From NCBI RefSeq assembly GCF_963169125.1, contig NC_084797.1, forward strand, positions 98,357,868 to 98,421,867: a stretch of 64,000 bases of DNA, given 5' to 3'. Below are positions 10,216 through 20,629 of this stretch, piece after piece. Source of the stretch: Humulus lupulus. Taxonomy: Eukaryota; Streptophyta; Magnoliopsida; Rosales; Cannabaceae. The position numbers and the translations under genes were made by a program. The notes beneath the pieces are model-generated. The model ran no database searches. It saw nothing but the letters and a program-made list of their open reading frames with translations, and was not told where the DNA came from. How positions within the stretch are numbered: position 1 is the first letter of the stretch; each line of letters starts with the position of its first letter.

Positions 10216-11719
10216 TGACTGAAGAAGCTTTTAGAACTATGATTTATGAGAAAAACCTTATTGGTGGATCAGATGGGTGGTGGGTAGACACTGGCGCTTC
10301 ATGCCATGTCTGCTAGATCATGTTATGTTTAAAACATACACTGCTGCTGATGATAAGAAAGTGTTGTTGGGAGATTTCCACACCACTATTGTTGTTGGGA
10401 TTGGGAATGTGGAGCTTAAGTTTACCTCAGGAAAGACTTTATTACTGAAAGATGTAATGCATACTCCTGAGATGAGAAAGAATCTGGTTTCTGGTTTTCT
10501 GCTTAATAAGGCTGGGTTTACTCAATCTATTGGGGCTGATTTGTACACCATCACTAAGAATGGTATTTTTTTTGGGAAGGGTTATGCTACTGATGGCATG
10601 TTTAAGTTAAATGTTGAACTCAATAAAGTTTCTCCTTCTGCTTATATGTTGTGTGATTTTAATGTTTGACATGCTAGATTTTTTCATGTTAATAAGCGCA
10701 TTATTAAGAACATGAGTAACATTGGTTTAATTCCTAAAGTGTTAGATAATGATTTTGAAAAATGTGATTTTTGTAGTCAAGAAAAAATAACTAAGACACC
10801 ACATAAATCAGTTACTAGAGAATCTGAGCCCTTAGATTTAATTCATTCAGATATTTTTGAACTTGATGGAACGTTAACTAGGAAGGGTAAACGTTATTTC
10901 ATCACTTTTATTGATGATTATTCTGACTTTACTTATGTGTACTTAATGAAAAATAAAAGTGATGCGCTTGACATGTTCAAATTATTTGTGACTAAAATTG
11001 AGAATCAATTCAATAAGAAAATTAAAAGGTTTCGTAGTGATAGAGGAGCTGAATATGATTCAAGCATGTTTATTGAGTTTTATAATTCACATGGCATTGT
11101 ACACGAAACCACTGCACCATACTCACCTGAAATGAACGGTAAAGCTGAAAGAAAGAATCGAACTTTTACTGAATCTGTTGTGGCTATTTTATTAAATTAT
11201 GGTGCTGCATCTCATTGGTGGGGTGAAATTCTTTTGACTGTTTGTTATGTGTTGAATATAGTTCCTAAGTCTAAGAGCAAAGTTTCACCATATGAGATCT
11301 TGAAAAATAAGCAACCTAACTTGTCTCATTTTAGAACGTGGGGTTGTTTGGCTTATGTTCGTATTCCTGATCCTAAGAGAATTAAGCTAGCAAGTAGAGC
11401 CTATGAATGTGTATTTATTAGATATGCAATTAATAGTAAAGCATATAGGTTCTATGATTTAAATGCGCATGTTATTGTGGAATCAAATCATGCTGATTTT
11501 TATGAACATAGATTCCCTTTTAAATTGAGAAATAGTGGGGGCGCATCTACTAGCAACATTCCTACGATTAAGAGTAATGAGCATATTGAGGATAGAGATT
11601 CAAAACCTAGGAGAAGTAAGAGAGCTAGAGTGGCTAAAGATTATGGTTCTGATTTCCGTGTCTATACATTAGAGGAGGATCCTGCTAACCTCCAAGAAGC
11701 TGTCTTCTTTAGATGCTGA
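10215..11719 (+). pseudogene. E4 protease and integrase
   Basis: The protease active site WWVDTGASCH lies near 10280-10310, followed by a frame change near 10310. The rest of the domain runs 10311-10669 (VLLGDFHT, LKDVMHTPEMRKNLVS). After a TGA at 10667-10669 the frame continues, in phase, into the zinc-binding segment (CDFCSQEK, near 10765) and the integrase core. All three catalytic residues are visible: D in IHSDIFEL, D in RSDRGAEY, and E in NGKAERKNRT. The frame is open from 10712 to 11719, making this the best preserved domain of E4. A frame shift near 11700-11715 separates it from RT. Confidence 0.85.
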
Positions 11720-13174
11720 CCTCTGGCAAGAAGCCATAAATGATGAAATGGATTCTCTTGAGTCTAACAATACGTGGCACTTAGTTGATTTACCTCCTGG
11801 TTGTAAGCCTATAGGTTGTAAGTGGATTTTGAAAAAGAAATTGAAACCCGATGGTACTGTTGATAAGTACAAGGCTCGCTTGGTAGTCAAGGGTTTTAGG
11901 CAGAGAGAAAATATAGCTTTCTTTGACACTTTTTCACCTGTTACAAGAATAACATCCATTAGAGTTTTGATTTCCCTAGCTTCCATTCACAATCTAGTTG
12001 TACACCAAATGGATGTTAAGACTGTCTTTTTGAATGGTGAGTTAGAAGAGGAGATCTATATGGATCAACCTGAAGGGTTTGTGATCCATGGCCAGGAACA
12101 TAAGGTTTGTAAACTGGATAAGTCTCTATATGGTCTTAAGCAGCCACCTAAGCAATGGCATGAGAAATTTGATAATTTAGTTATCTCACTTGGGTTTAAA
12201 GTGAATGAAAGTGACAAATGCATTTATTTAAAATCTGAAAATGACATTTGCACTAATGTATGTTTATATGTGGATGACTTGCTCATTTTTTGTTCAAATA
12301 TTCATGTTGTGAATGCTGTGAAATCTCTATTATGTGCTAACTTTGATATGAAATACCTTGGAGAAGCGAATGTAATCCTTGGTATTAAGATTACTAGGTC
12401 TGAAAAAGGAATTTCTTTGGATCAATCTCACTACATTGAGAAGATTCTAAAGAAATACAATTACTTTGACTGTAAACCTGCTTGCACACCATATGATACA
12501 AGTGTTAAGTTATTTAAGAACACTGGTGACGGTGTGAGACAGTCTGACTATGCGAGCATCATTGGCAGTCTTCGATATGCCACTGATTGTATGAGACCCG
12601 ACATTGCTTATGTTGCGGGATTATTGTGCAGGTTTACTAGTAGACCTAGTATAGAGCATTGACATGCTATTGAAAGGGTCATGAGATACCTTAAGAGAAC
12701 CATGAACCTTGAATTACATTATCAGAAGTTTCCAGCTATTCTTGAAGGATATAGTGATGCAGACTGGAACACTTTGTCAGATGACTCCAAAGCAACAAGT
12801 GGCTATATCTTTAGTATAGTTGGTGGAACTGTTTCTTGGAAATCTAAGAATTAGACTATTTTGGCACAATCCACCATGGAGTCTGAAATGATAGCACTAG
12901 CTACAGCTAGTGAAGAAGCAGGTTGGCTGAGAAGCCTGCTAGCTGAGATCCCTTTATGGGAAAAACCGACACCAGCTGTGTTGATCCATTGCAATAGTAC
13001 CGCGACTATTACAAAATTCAGAACCGTTTTTACAATGGTTAGAGATGACAGATGCGTCGTACGCATAGTACTATTAGAGATTTTCTCTCAACATGAGCTA
13101 TTAGAGTGGACCATGTACATACTGATGATAACTTAGCAGATCCTTTGACGAAAGGACTATTGCCCTTAGAATGA
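11720..13174 (+). pseudogene. E4 reverse transcriptase and RNase H
   Basis: RT runs from about 11720 with KARLVVKGFRQ, MDVKTVFLNGEL, LYGLKQPPKQW and the catalytic motif YVDDLLIF (about 12265-12290). A TGA (12661-12663) and a TAG (12852-12854) interrupt RNase H, which has YSDADWN, KATSGYIF and STMESEMIALA. A further shift after about 13020 breaks the distal RNase H. The characteristic C-terminus DNLADPLTKGL is readable in another frame near 13123-13160, and a TGA follows at 13172-13174. It is not functional as it stands. Confidence 0.83.
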
Positions 13175-13709
13175 TGAATCACTCATGATGGTAACCCAAC
13201 CTAAAGACTTGAGATCCCAAGAACTAGGTTCAATGGGTAATAACAAGTTGCGAAGTGATATGAGTTGGATCATGCTATTTCCATTAAAGCATATAGAAGC
13301 ATGAATTCCTGAAGCGATGAGAGGATGAGTTAAAAGGAAATCTTAATGAGATCTATACTCAATGTGGAGTGGAGTACCGAGCTACAGGAGTGCTCTTGAT
13401 AGACTCACCTATGTGAATGTGGAAGTGGGGCCACTTCCTATAGAATTTTGGGCAAATTTTCTAGAGCATTCACTATACTGGGATAGACGTGCATGGCCAT
13501 TAACGCACGAGCTTTTTGACTACACCCTTGAAAGGTTGGTGCGTGGTACGATGTTAGAAATAGAGTTCAAGACTACGTGTCACTCTAGTATAATCTAAAT
13601 CGTATTCACTACGCAAATGTTCAAATCGAAAGATACATTTATTTGTGCACAATCTTATAGATTATGATATTGCTCGAGAAAATATTTTTTAAAAATTCAA
13701 GTGGGGGAT
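13175..13709 (+). other. E4 3' untranslated region and polypurine tract
   Basis: About 535 bp lie between the end of pol and the 3' LTR without a convincing gene. A 78-codon open stretch (13362-13598) shows no recognised domain and is probably chance. The polypurine tract GTGGGGGA (13701-13708) directly precedes the LTR and would prime plus-strand synthesis. Confidence 0.7.
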
Positions 13710-14377
13710 TGTTGGAACTTTTTGTTAAAAGTTAAAATTGAATTCTTAAAAAATGAAAAAGTATATTTGTGTGTGATATGGAAAAATTCCCACATGGATT
13801 TGGAACACTCCTCCAAGAGTGTATATAAGATGCAAGTTCCATGCATTGGGGTAATTGTATACACTCTTGGAGGACTCACACACTTGGCCACCACACACGC
13901 GTTGCTGCCCGACCGAGCTGAGGTGGCGGGTGGTATGGTGTCGTACTTTATTTTTTATTGAAAAAAAGTTATTTAATAAAATAAATATTTTTGTGATCCG
14001 TTTTAACTGCATATGACCACACGACAATTCCTCTCACGATTGAATAAACGTTTTCTTACCGTTTTATTGAGATCGACTTCTCTACATAAGTCAGATCGAA
14101 ATAACGAGAGAATACATATTTTTTCAAAAAAACATTATCTTCTAATAAAATCGAATTTTCTCAGAGCTTTTGAGGGTGTACGAGAGCGAAGCCTTTCGGT
14201 GTAGAGAGGTATTGTATACAGTGGCTATTTTATCCTGGGGACGTCATGGTTGGTAGACTGCCGTGCTCACTTGGGGCAGAGCCGCGAAACGTCTTAAAGA
14301 GAGCGACATAGTCCGCGACTCAGCAAGAAACTTTATCAGTAATTCGTTCCAATTTTTATTTCAATTCAGAATTAACA
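13710..14377 (+). repeat. E4 3' LTR, 668 bp
   Basis: It starts TGTTGGAAC directly after the PPT and ends GAATTAACA. It holds a TATA-like element (13821-13829) and, around it, a perfect 17-bp inverted repeat TCCTCCAAGAGTGTATA (13809-13825) against its complement at 13858-13874, loop 32 bp. The 5' LTR lacks the second arm. Confidence 0.88.
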
Positions 14378-14574
14378 AAAACTAGTTGTGAAGAGTAGTA
14401 GTAGGTACTCAGGACACTACCAAATTTCTGTGACGATGAGATAGAGGCTTGGACCCCCGGAGTACAAATAAATATGGAGATGGCAAACGAAATAAAAGCT
14501 AGAACAGAAAGAATAAAAAAAGTTGATGATGAGAAAGAAGGCAACTTTGACTTCTTGGAAAAATTAGGCCACAT
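14378..14574 (-). pseudogene. Exon 1, 5' part, of a host type II membrane protein gene
   Basis: The first in-frame ATG on the minus strand is at 14574, downstream of an in-frame TAG near 14660. The frame starts MWPNFSKKSK, a short basic tail, followed by a clear membrane anchor (about residues 18-38, FFILSVLAFISFAISIFI) and then Ser/Tyr-rich residues. At 14378 it is cut by E4 and resumes in phase at 8502. This is the shape of a type II Golgi or ER membrane protein. The frame is also open for 27 codons before the ATG, so a slightly different start cannot be excluded. The product is unknown. Confidence 0.6.
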
Positions 14575-14931
14575 GATCGGCTTAATTACAATACTATCAA
14601 ACTCTTCGTTCTCTTTCACTACTCTCCTCAAATCAGTGTTATCAGAAAAGATAGACGCTAGCTAGTAAATAGTACTATAGTACTTGTTAATAATGTAGTC
14701 CAGTGTTTGTGGAATGAAATGATTCATTTCTTCCAATGCTAGTTATTCCTTGCTTGTTTAATGCTCATAGGCGGCCATTCTCCTTGTTTTGGGAATTGGT
14801 AGCATAATATATGAAATGCGGGTCAAAGAAAAGTATTTCATGACACCTTTCACTTGATCCAATATTTAGCTTAGCTACAACATGACCTCTCTTTTTTCAA
14901 AGTTCCCCCAACTTTCTAATGTTTCGTTAAT
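14575..14931. other. Upstream region of the broken membrane-protein gene
   Basis: About 357 bp between the proposed start codon and the MITE-like element. It probably holds the gene's 5' UTR and proximal promoter on the minus strand. No second gene, RNA or clear regulatory motif was seen. Confidence 0.4.
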
Positions 14932-15050
14932 GGGTAAATAGGAATATTTACCTGTGAACTATGGCGTCTATAGAATTTTTCTCCTAAATTTATTTTTGGA
15001 AAAAATCCTCCTAAATTATAACAACTATTGTAAATATATCCCTTATATTG
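14923..15050. mobile_element. Mutator-like MITE, left arm with 9-bp TSD
   Basis: From 14932 the sequence GGGTAAATAGGAAT and what follows matches, in inverted orientation, 42763 downward (GGACAAATAGAAAT...). The resemblance holds over about 110 bp at roughly three quarters identity by eye. The flanks are TTCGTTAAT (14923-14931) and TTCATTAAT (42764-42772), 8 of 9 identical. Long terminal inverted repeats with a 9-bp duplication fit a non-autonomous Mutator-type element. Tat element A landed inside it at 15050/15051. Confidence 0.6.
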
Positions 15051-15859
15051 TGTACGCCCTGAATATCAGCACATACTTTGTTGAGGAAGCTCGGGCAAAG
15101 TGAACTAACAAAAACCCATAACCAATGCACCACGTGTTCACCATTCATCCGGGGAAATTTGGTACGATCCCCTAAACAAATAGCTCGAGCTGATGAATCA
15201 TTTAGCAGCTTATCACCTGGAACCATTGTATAAACATGGCACCAAAAGACACGAGCTAAGCTTTAAATTAAGCTCGTGGTACATCAAGGGTCTGACATAC
15301 CCTAGGATCTTTGTAAAGTTGACCACGCAATATAAACGTGCCTATAATAGACATCACGTGTCTATTTAATTCCCGAATTCCTGGATATGCAATTTAAACG
15401 TGTGTGATCAGACATCATGCGCCTGATTAAGGCCATGCGGCCCATTACCTTTTTTTTATTTAATTGATTAGACCACACCTCAGTGTAAAATTTAGATGTT
15501 AATCATCAATGTCGCAGAAATGATGTGAAGGTTCAAGAGATCACGGGATGACCCCAATACCTACCCAGAGATCATTCTCCTATAAATACCAGGATCCTGG
15601 GTAGTGCAAGGGGTTGGATTCTTTCTGTAATGCAAATACTCTGTAAAAATAGCAAGAGAGAGAAACAGTAATAATATTCACTCATGGACTAGGGGGATTT
15701 TAACCCCCGAACCACGTAAAAAGGAGTGATCATTTTTCTCTTCGTAGTTGGCTTCCAACATCCTTGAGTATTATCATTTTCTTATTACGGTTTATCATTA
15801 AGCACTAATCCATCCTAGTTATTCATATAATTCACTATTGGCGAAAAACCGCGTCAACA
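15051..15859 (+). repeat. A 5' LTR, 809 bp
   Basis: It starts TGTACGCCCTGAATA and ends GCGTCAACA. The TATA box TATAAATA is at 15581-15588. Its neighbourhood carries an 8-bp inverted repeat, CTACCCAG (15561-15568) and CTGGGTAG (15597-15604), bracketing the TATA box. Confidence 0.93.
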
Positions 15860-15860
15860 G

Positions 15861-15879
15861 TTTGGTGCTTTCATTGAGA
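15861..15879 (+). other. A primer-binding site region
   Basis: TTTGGTGCTTTCATTGAGA follows the LTR after one G. The same stretch follows B's LTR at 20576-20594. Position and conservation mark it as the PBS; the primer tRNA was not assigned. Confidence 0.7.
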
Positions 15880-15913
15880 GGATTTAGATTAGTGCAATCA
15901 CAAAAAATTTATC

Positions 15914-17760
15914 ATGGTGGTCACTCGTTCGAGACATGGTAATGAGGCGGATCAACATGGTGGGTAGGAGGCTCACCATACTGCCGTATCCAATGAACAA
16001 GACCCGGAGATCCAGCAACGATCGGGGAAATAGCCGATGGGCCATGACGACACCGGGAGTTCAGCGCCCCTATCGCCAAATCCGAACCCAGGTTACCTAA
16101 CGACGGTGGAAATGGAAAACATCTAGTTGAGAAGCCATCTAGCCAAAGAAAATAAGCAAATCAAGGAAGTCTTGGCCCGGATACCCCCTCTTGCGACCGA
16201 CGTTAACATCGGAAAGAGGCAAAGCAGAACTCACAAGACCCATGCCCAGTCGATTGGTTAGAACCTCAACCTCGAGTTCTGCGCCCATGTCTCACCATCA
16301 CCAGGAAACTATGTTTGATGATTTTCCCAGGGTCCATCAACGAGTTAGCCTGTCAGTCAGAACTTCAACCCCAAGTTTGGCTCCACCATCGAATGCACCC
16401 AGGAGAGCCCGTGATGGTTCAAGGAGGAGATCTGGGGGGAGCTCGCATGGCCAACCTACTCCGGCTAGCCCACCCCCCCTCCCTTCCCCGCACAGCGATC
16501 GGATCGCCAGACGCAGAGGGCTGGAGTAGAGAGACCGCAGGCTATTTTGGTCCGACCTGATGGAACTAGAATTGCATCACCGATCAGACATCCTCCTTCG
16601 CCGATAAGATATCCATCTCCTCCTCATCCTGCTCGAGACATTCCTGCATACAGAAACAGCAGGAGGAATCTTCCTCCCGCCGTTCCTGCTCATCACCCGC
16701 GAGCACACGGAAATGTCCCAGATCCTCACCCTCGACAGCAAGCTCTGAGCTTTTCCAATGGGAGCTATTGGACCGAAAGCCACCAAAGTGGAGAATCTGG
16801 TGGAGACCTGAGAAATCATCTAAGTTTGGCACAAAACCCTCGAGCCGCTCCGCGGACCGACCTTCAAGATCACCTCAACTCGCAGAGGGGATAGCCGACT
16901 AGAAACGAAAGTCATGCTCAACAAGAGGATGGTCCTTCCAAAATATGTGACAACGGGAATGTCCCACCAAACCAAGCTCAAGATTGGAGGGACAATAACC
17001 CGCCTAACGCGTACAATGGGACGGGAGCTGTTGAACAGCCCCAGAACAACCCAGGGATCAAAGACCAAACCCTCGAAAGGTTAGCTTAGATGGAGGAACT
17101 AATGAAACATTCTATCAGCACGTGGAAGAGTTTCTCTGTCGATTTCAAGAGGGCATTCCGAGCCTCTCAAGCAGTTCGCGTCAAGACGGATTCCCTGGCA
17201 AACGTGAAGCAACAGCCCGGAGAACCCTTAAAGGCTTATCTGAGCAGGTTTTCCAACGTTGCAGCCCGAGCTAGAGACGCGAACGAAAGTTCCAGACTCA
17301 TGGCTATGAGAACTGGAATCCTTGTTGGGGGCGATCTGTGGAAAGAAATCCAGAGGAAAGGTGTCAGCACTGTGGATGAATTCCTAAACAAGGCCCAGAG
17401 ATGGATAAACTTGGAAGAAGAGCGAGCATCAGTCGCGGGAGCCGACCAAGTCTCTGACTAGCCCGCTAGAGCAGAAACGGACGTCATAACAACGACTCAA
17501 ACCATTCCCCAGAATAACCAGGGGGAGGAAGCAAGAGAAAGGGAAGTGCTGAGGGCGACTAGCACGGTCCAAAGAAGAACAAGCCCGTGGAGAAGTTCAA
17601 ACTGGTCTACGCGGCTTATACCTACCTCACAGACACTAGAGAGCGCATTTTCCTAGCGAATTCTGCCCGCCTTCCCTGGAAAAAACCAGAGCCCATGAAA
17701 AATCAGAAGGCAAAGAGAGACCCTTCCAAATTCTGTTGATTCCACAACGACATCAGTCAC
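15914..17760 (+). pseudogene. A gag (Tat lineage), degraded
   Basis: The ATG at 15914 starts MVVTRSRHGNEADQ, matching B's MVTTRSRHGNETEQ at 20630. Many stops follow. The clearest remnants are a Pro/Arg-rich linker (about 16547-16890, PSPIRYPSPPHP) and the capsid core at 17090-17461 (WKSFSVDFKRAFRASQ, VKQQPGEPLKAYLSRF, LNKAQRWINLEE). The capsid core is more complete than in B, which lacks its first half. A C-rich knuckle-like stretch near 17735-17780 (HNDISHN-DDCRHL type, with Cys lost) ends the region. It would have formed the capsid. Confidence 0.8.
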
Positions 17761-17879
17761 AACATCGATGATTGTAGGCATCTGAAGGATGAGATCAAGA
17801 CACTCATCTGGGTCGGACCCCTGGCTCAGTATGCCCGGAATCGGGTCACTCCTAATCCATCCGCCAGGCAAAACATTCA

Positions 17880-18500
17880 ATTAGCTCCGGAAGTCCCAGC
17901 AAATCCGACCGGAGCCCAGGTGGGTCAGGACATCCCTCCTCCAATAATAGGAGGAGAGATAACCACCATTTTTGGAGGCCCTCATCTGGAAGGCTCGAGC
18001 AGAGGTGCCCAGAAAAGATACATCAATGAATTGAGGTCTCGCAATAGAGTCAAGTTTGTCCCAGAGCAGCACATACCTAAACAGCAGCGATTGGAGAGAC
18101 AACCAATTAGTTTTACCGAAGAAGATGCTAGTCATGTCCAGTTCCCGCATAACAATCCTCTAGTCATAACCGCCCAGCTCACCAATCAGAGAGTTAGGAG
18201 GATACTAGTTGATAATGGGAGTTCAGTGAACTTGTTGTTTCAGTCCACGCTAGAAAAAATGAGGCTGTCGGTAACCGAGCTGAAGGCCACCTCCATCATG
18301 TTGTATGGGTTTTCTGGCGAAGGGTCAGCAACGATAGGAACAATCGAGTTGGTAATAACCTTGGGAGAGGGACCCCAAACTGTCTCCAAGCTCCTGTAGT
18401 TTGTGGTCATCGATTGTCCCATTGCGTACAATGCAATTTTGGGTCGGCCTACGTTGATGGCATTTGAAGCCATAACTTCTATACGCCACCTCGCAGTCAA
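17880..18500 (+). pseudogene. A protease
   Basis: Retropepsin-like domain. The active-site region reads VDNGSSVNLLF (about 18205-18240), with the D-x-G-S pattern seen in Tat elements. GFSGEGSATIG and [10 protein letters not shown] follow. TAG at 18397-18399 interrupts the domain. A small deletion relative to B follows after about 18495. The frame differs from the gag core, so at least one frameshift lies between 17461 and 17920. The enzyme would have cut Gag-Pol. Confidence 0.78.
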
Positions 18501-18504
18501 CCCC

Positions 18505-19105
18505 AGGAAGTGAGAACTGGCCTTGTGATAAAGGAATCTCAGCCAGTCGACGGCGTAGGTACCACCCTGAGTGACGATATCGACCCTAGAATTGGCGAAG
18601 ATAGGTTCGAGCTCCAGGCTATCGAAGAGCTCGAAGAGGTAAACATCGATCCTAAAGACCCTTCGAGGGTGGTTAGGCTCGGGAAAAACCTTGGTGATGA
18701 GAGAAAGGCGGAGCTGCTGAAATTCCTGCAAGGAAATCTCGATGTTTTCGCCTGGTCTCATGAAGACATGGTAGGGATCAGCCCGATCATCATCATGCAT
18801 ACCCTCAACTTGGACAAAAGCATGCCTGTGAAGTCGCAGAAACAGAGGCATCTGGGCACGACTTGAGCTGCGGCCCTGGAAGAGGAAGTCGCTTGACTTT
18901 TAAAATGCGGCTTTATCCTCGAGGCAAAATACCCGATCTAGGTCGCCAATTCTGTTCTGGTCCCAAAACCTATCGTAAAATGGTAGACCTGCATCGACTT
19001 CTCTGACATGAATAAAGCATGTCCCAAGGATTGCTTCCCCTTACCAAGAATTGACCAGTTGGTGCACACCACAGCAGGGCATGAGCTCATGTCCTTCCTG
19101 AATTG
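18505..19105 (+). pseudogene. A reverse transcriptase, N-terminal part only
   Basis: It includes the pre-RT segment (FAWSHEDMVGISP, near 18750) and the start of the fingers and palm (CIDFSDMNKACPKDCFPLPR, about 18990-19045). It stops at HELMSF near 19100. Compared with B, about 1.5 kb is missing here: the YVDD active site, both RNase H domains and the connection. The sequence resumes near 19135 with the linker before integrase (EMIDARPT). A was therefore unable to encode its own RT after this loss. Confidence 0.82.
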
Positions 19106-19134
19106 ACCAAGCGTGGTAGAGGATACAAGGGAGA

Positions 19135-19820
19135 TCGAGATGATCGATGCCAGGCCAACCTAGATGACTCCCATAGTCGAGTACCTTACAACAGGGAAGT
19201 TACCCGACGAGCGAAATAACGCAAGGAAGATACTCTATCAAGCTCCAAGGTATACAGTCATAGACGGAACGTTGTACCGGCGTGGCCTCTCTCTGCCTCT
19301 TCTGCGATATGTTCTGCCAGAGGAGGCTAAAAATATTTTGCAGGAGGTGCATGAAGGCTTTTGTGGAGATCACGTTGGGGGGAAAAACCTTGAAGATATT
19401 GAGGCAAGGATATTATTGGCCCACTCTATCAAATGACTCAATTTCCTATGTCCAAAAATGTGACAAGTGCCAACGGTTTGCCACGATCGCCCGAGCTCCA
19501 CCAGTTGAGCTGAAGATGATCTCATCCCCATGGCCATTCGCAGTCTGGGGAATTGACTTAATTGAAGCCCTGCCCACGGGAAAAGGAGGAGTTCGCTATG
19601 CAGTAGTGGCCATTGACTATTTCATGAAGCGGGCAGAAGCAGAGCCCCTGGCAACGATAACGTCAAAGAGAGTCCTCGATTTTGTGGTTAGGAATATCGT
19701 CTGCCGGTTCGAACTGCCAAGGAAGATCATGTCAGACAATGGAACCCAGTTCAATAGCGACCTCTTCACCGAATTTTTTGGAAGACACGACATAATTAAG
19801 AGTTTTTCTCAGTGGCCTAC
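19135..19820 (+). pseudogene. A integrase, N-terminal and core part (split by B)
   Basis: The zinc-binding domain (HEGFCGDHVGG, KCDKCQRFA) is followed by the catalytic core. The first Asp is in WGIDLIEAL (about 19550) and the second in SDNGTQFNSD (about 19735). One frame shift lies near 19400. A base appears lost just before the break, near 19810. Element B is inserted at 19820, between the second and third catalytic residues. The rest resumes at 31935. Confidence 0.87.
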
Positions 19821-20574
19821 TATACGCCCTGATTTTCCCACGGGCTGTTAGTGAGCTGGGATACGACCTAATCATGACTACCACGTGGACATCCCCAAGA
19901 CCGGAGCTGCATCGTAAGGTCCTACCTCCTTAGCTCGAGGTAACCTAAGGGTTCGCCAAGATTACTTAAGGACTGAGTCTGGACTCTGAAGGTTGCAGGT
20001 CGAGGGAAGCATCCAGCTTGTGGTACGAGCTAGAGTTGGAGGCTGTGACCTTTTATAAAGTCAACCAGGCAAGGTAAACGTGCATATATCAGACATCACG
20101 TGTCTGATATATCCCTGACTTCTCGGACACGCAGCATGAACGTGCGTATTCAGACACCCACGACTGGGTTGGGCTGTGCGGCCCATTATCCCCTTACTTA
20201 TTGATTTGACCACACTTATGTGTCAGGTTTAGGAATTAATCATGAATGTCACAGAGTTGACATGATAGGTAAGAAGGTCATGGGATGACCTTCTTACCAA
20301 CTCCCAGGTGCCTTCTCCTATAAATATGGAGACCCTGGGAGTTACAAGGGGTTGGATGCTATTATGTAAAAAATACCCTGTAAAAGAATACCAAGCATAT
20401 AGCAATAATATTGACTGGTGGAGTAGAAGGATTTTAACCTTTGAACCACCTAAAAAACGTATTTTGTGTCACCATTCCATTTCCAAGATCATTCATCTAT
20501 TTCGGTTCAACATAAGCACTAATCCCTTCCTCTTTCTTTTCTTAATTACCTGTTGGCGAAGAACTGCGTCAACA
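19821..20574 (+). repeat. B 5' LTR, 754 bp
   Basis: It starts TATACGCCC where the 3' copy has TGTACGCCC, and ends GCGTCAACA. CTATAAATA lies at 20318-20326. Two contiguous perfect inverted repeats surround it: a 13-bp stem (20268-20280 with 20286-20298) and a 10-bp stem bracketing the TATA box (20299-20308 with 20334-20343). Confidence 0.93.
20268..20343 (+). promoter_or_regulatory. B LTR promoter: two hairpin-forming repeats and TATA box
   Basis: GGTAAGAAGGTCA (20268-20280), loop TGGGA, then its exact complement (20286-20298). Directly after, AACTCCCAGG (20299-20308) pairs with CCTGGGAGTT (20334-20343) around CTATAAATA. The same structure is present in the 3' LTR (31628-31658 and 31659-31703), with loop CGGGA in the first hairpin. 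Element A has an equivalent TATA-bracketing repeat with different bases. Confidence 0.75.
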
Positions 20575-20629
20575 GTTTGGTGCTTTCATTGAGAGCAAGT
20601 TAGGTTGGTGCTGTCGCAAACATCCAACT

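Larger units (their letters stand above)
8508..14377 (+). mobile_element. E4: complete-length Ty1/Copia element
   Basis: It has two LTRs (8508-9247 and 13710-14377) around gag, protease, integrase, RT and RNase H in Copia order. The flanks are AAAAT (8503-8507) and AAAAC (14378-14382), a 5-bp TSD with one mismatch. The LTRs differ by many substitutions and indels (740 against 668 bp; the 3' copy lacks an AT-rich block near 8815-8865), so the insertion is old. It interrupts host exon 1 (see 8373 and 14378). Confidence 0.92.

Noticed and set aside
13362..13598. 78-codon open frame in E4's 3' region
   Set aside because: Lies after the end of pol and before the PPT, with no recognised domain; probably chance.
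18240..18851. 203-codon minus-strand open frame
   Set aside because: It is a shadow of A's protease and RT on the other strand; no known domain, and B's matching strand is not open in the same way.
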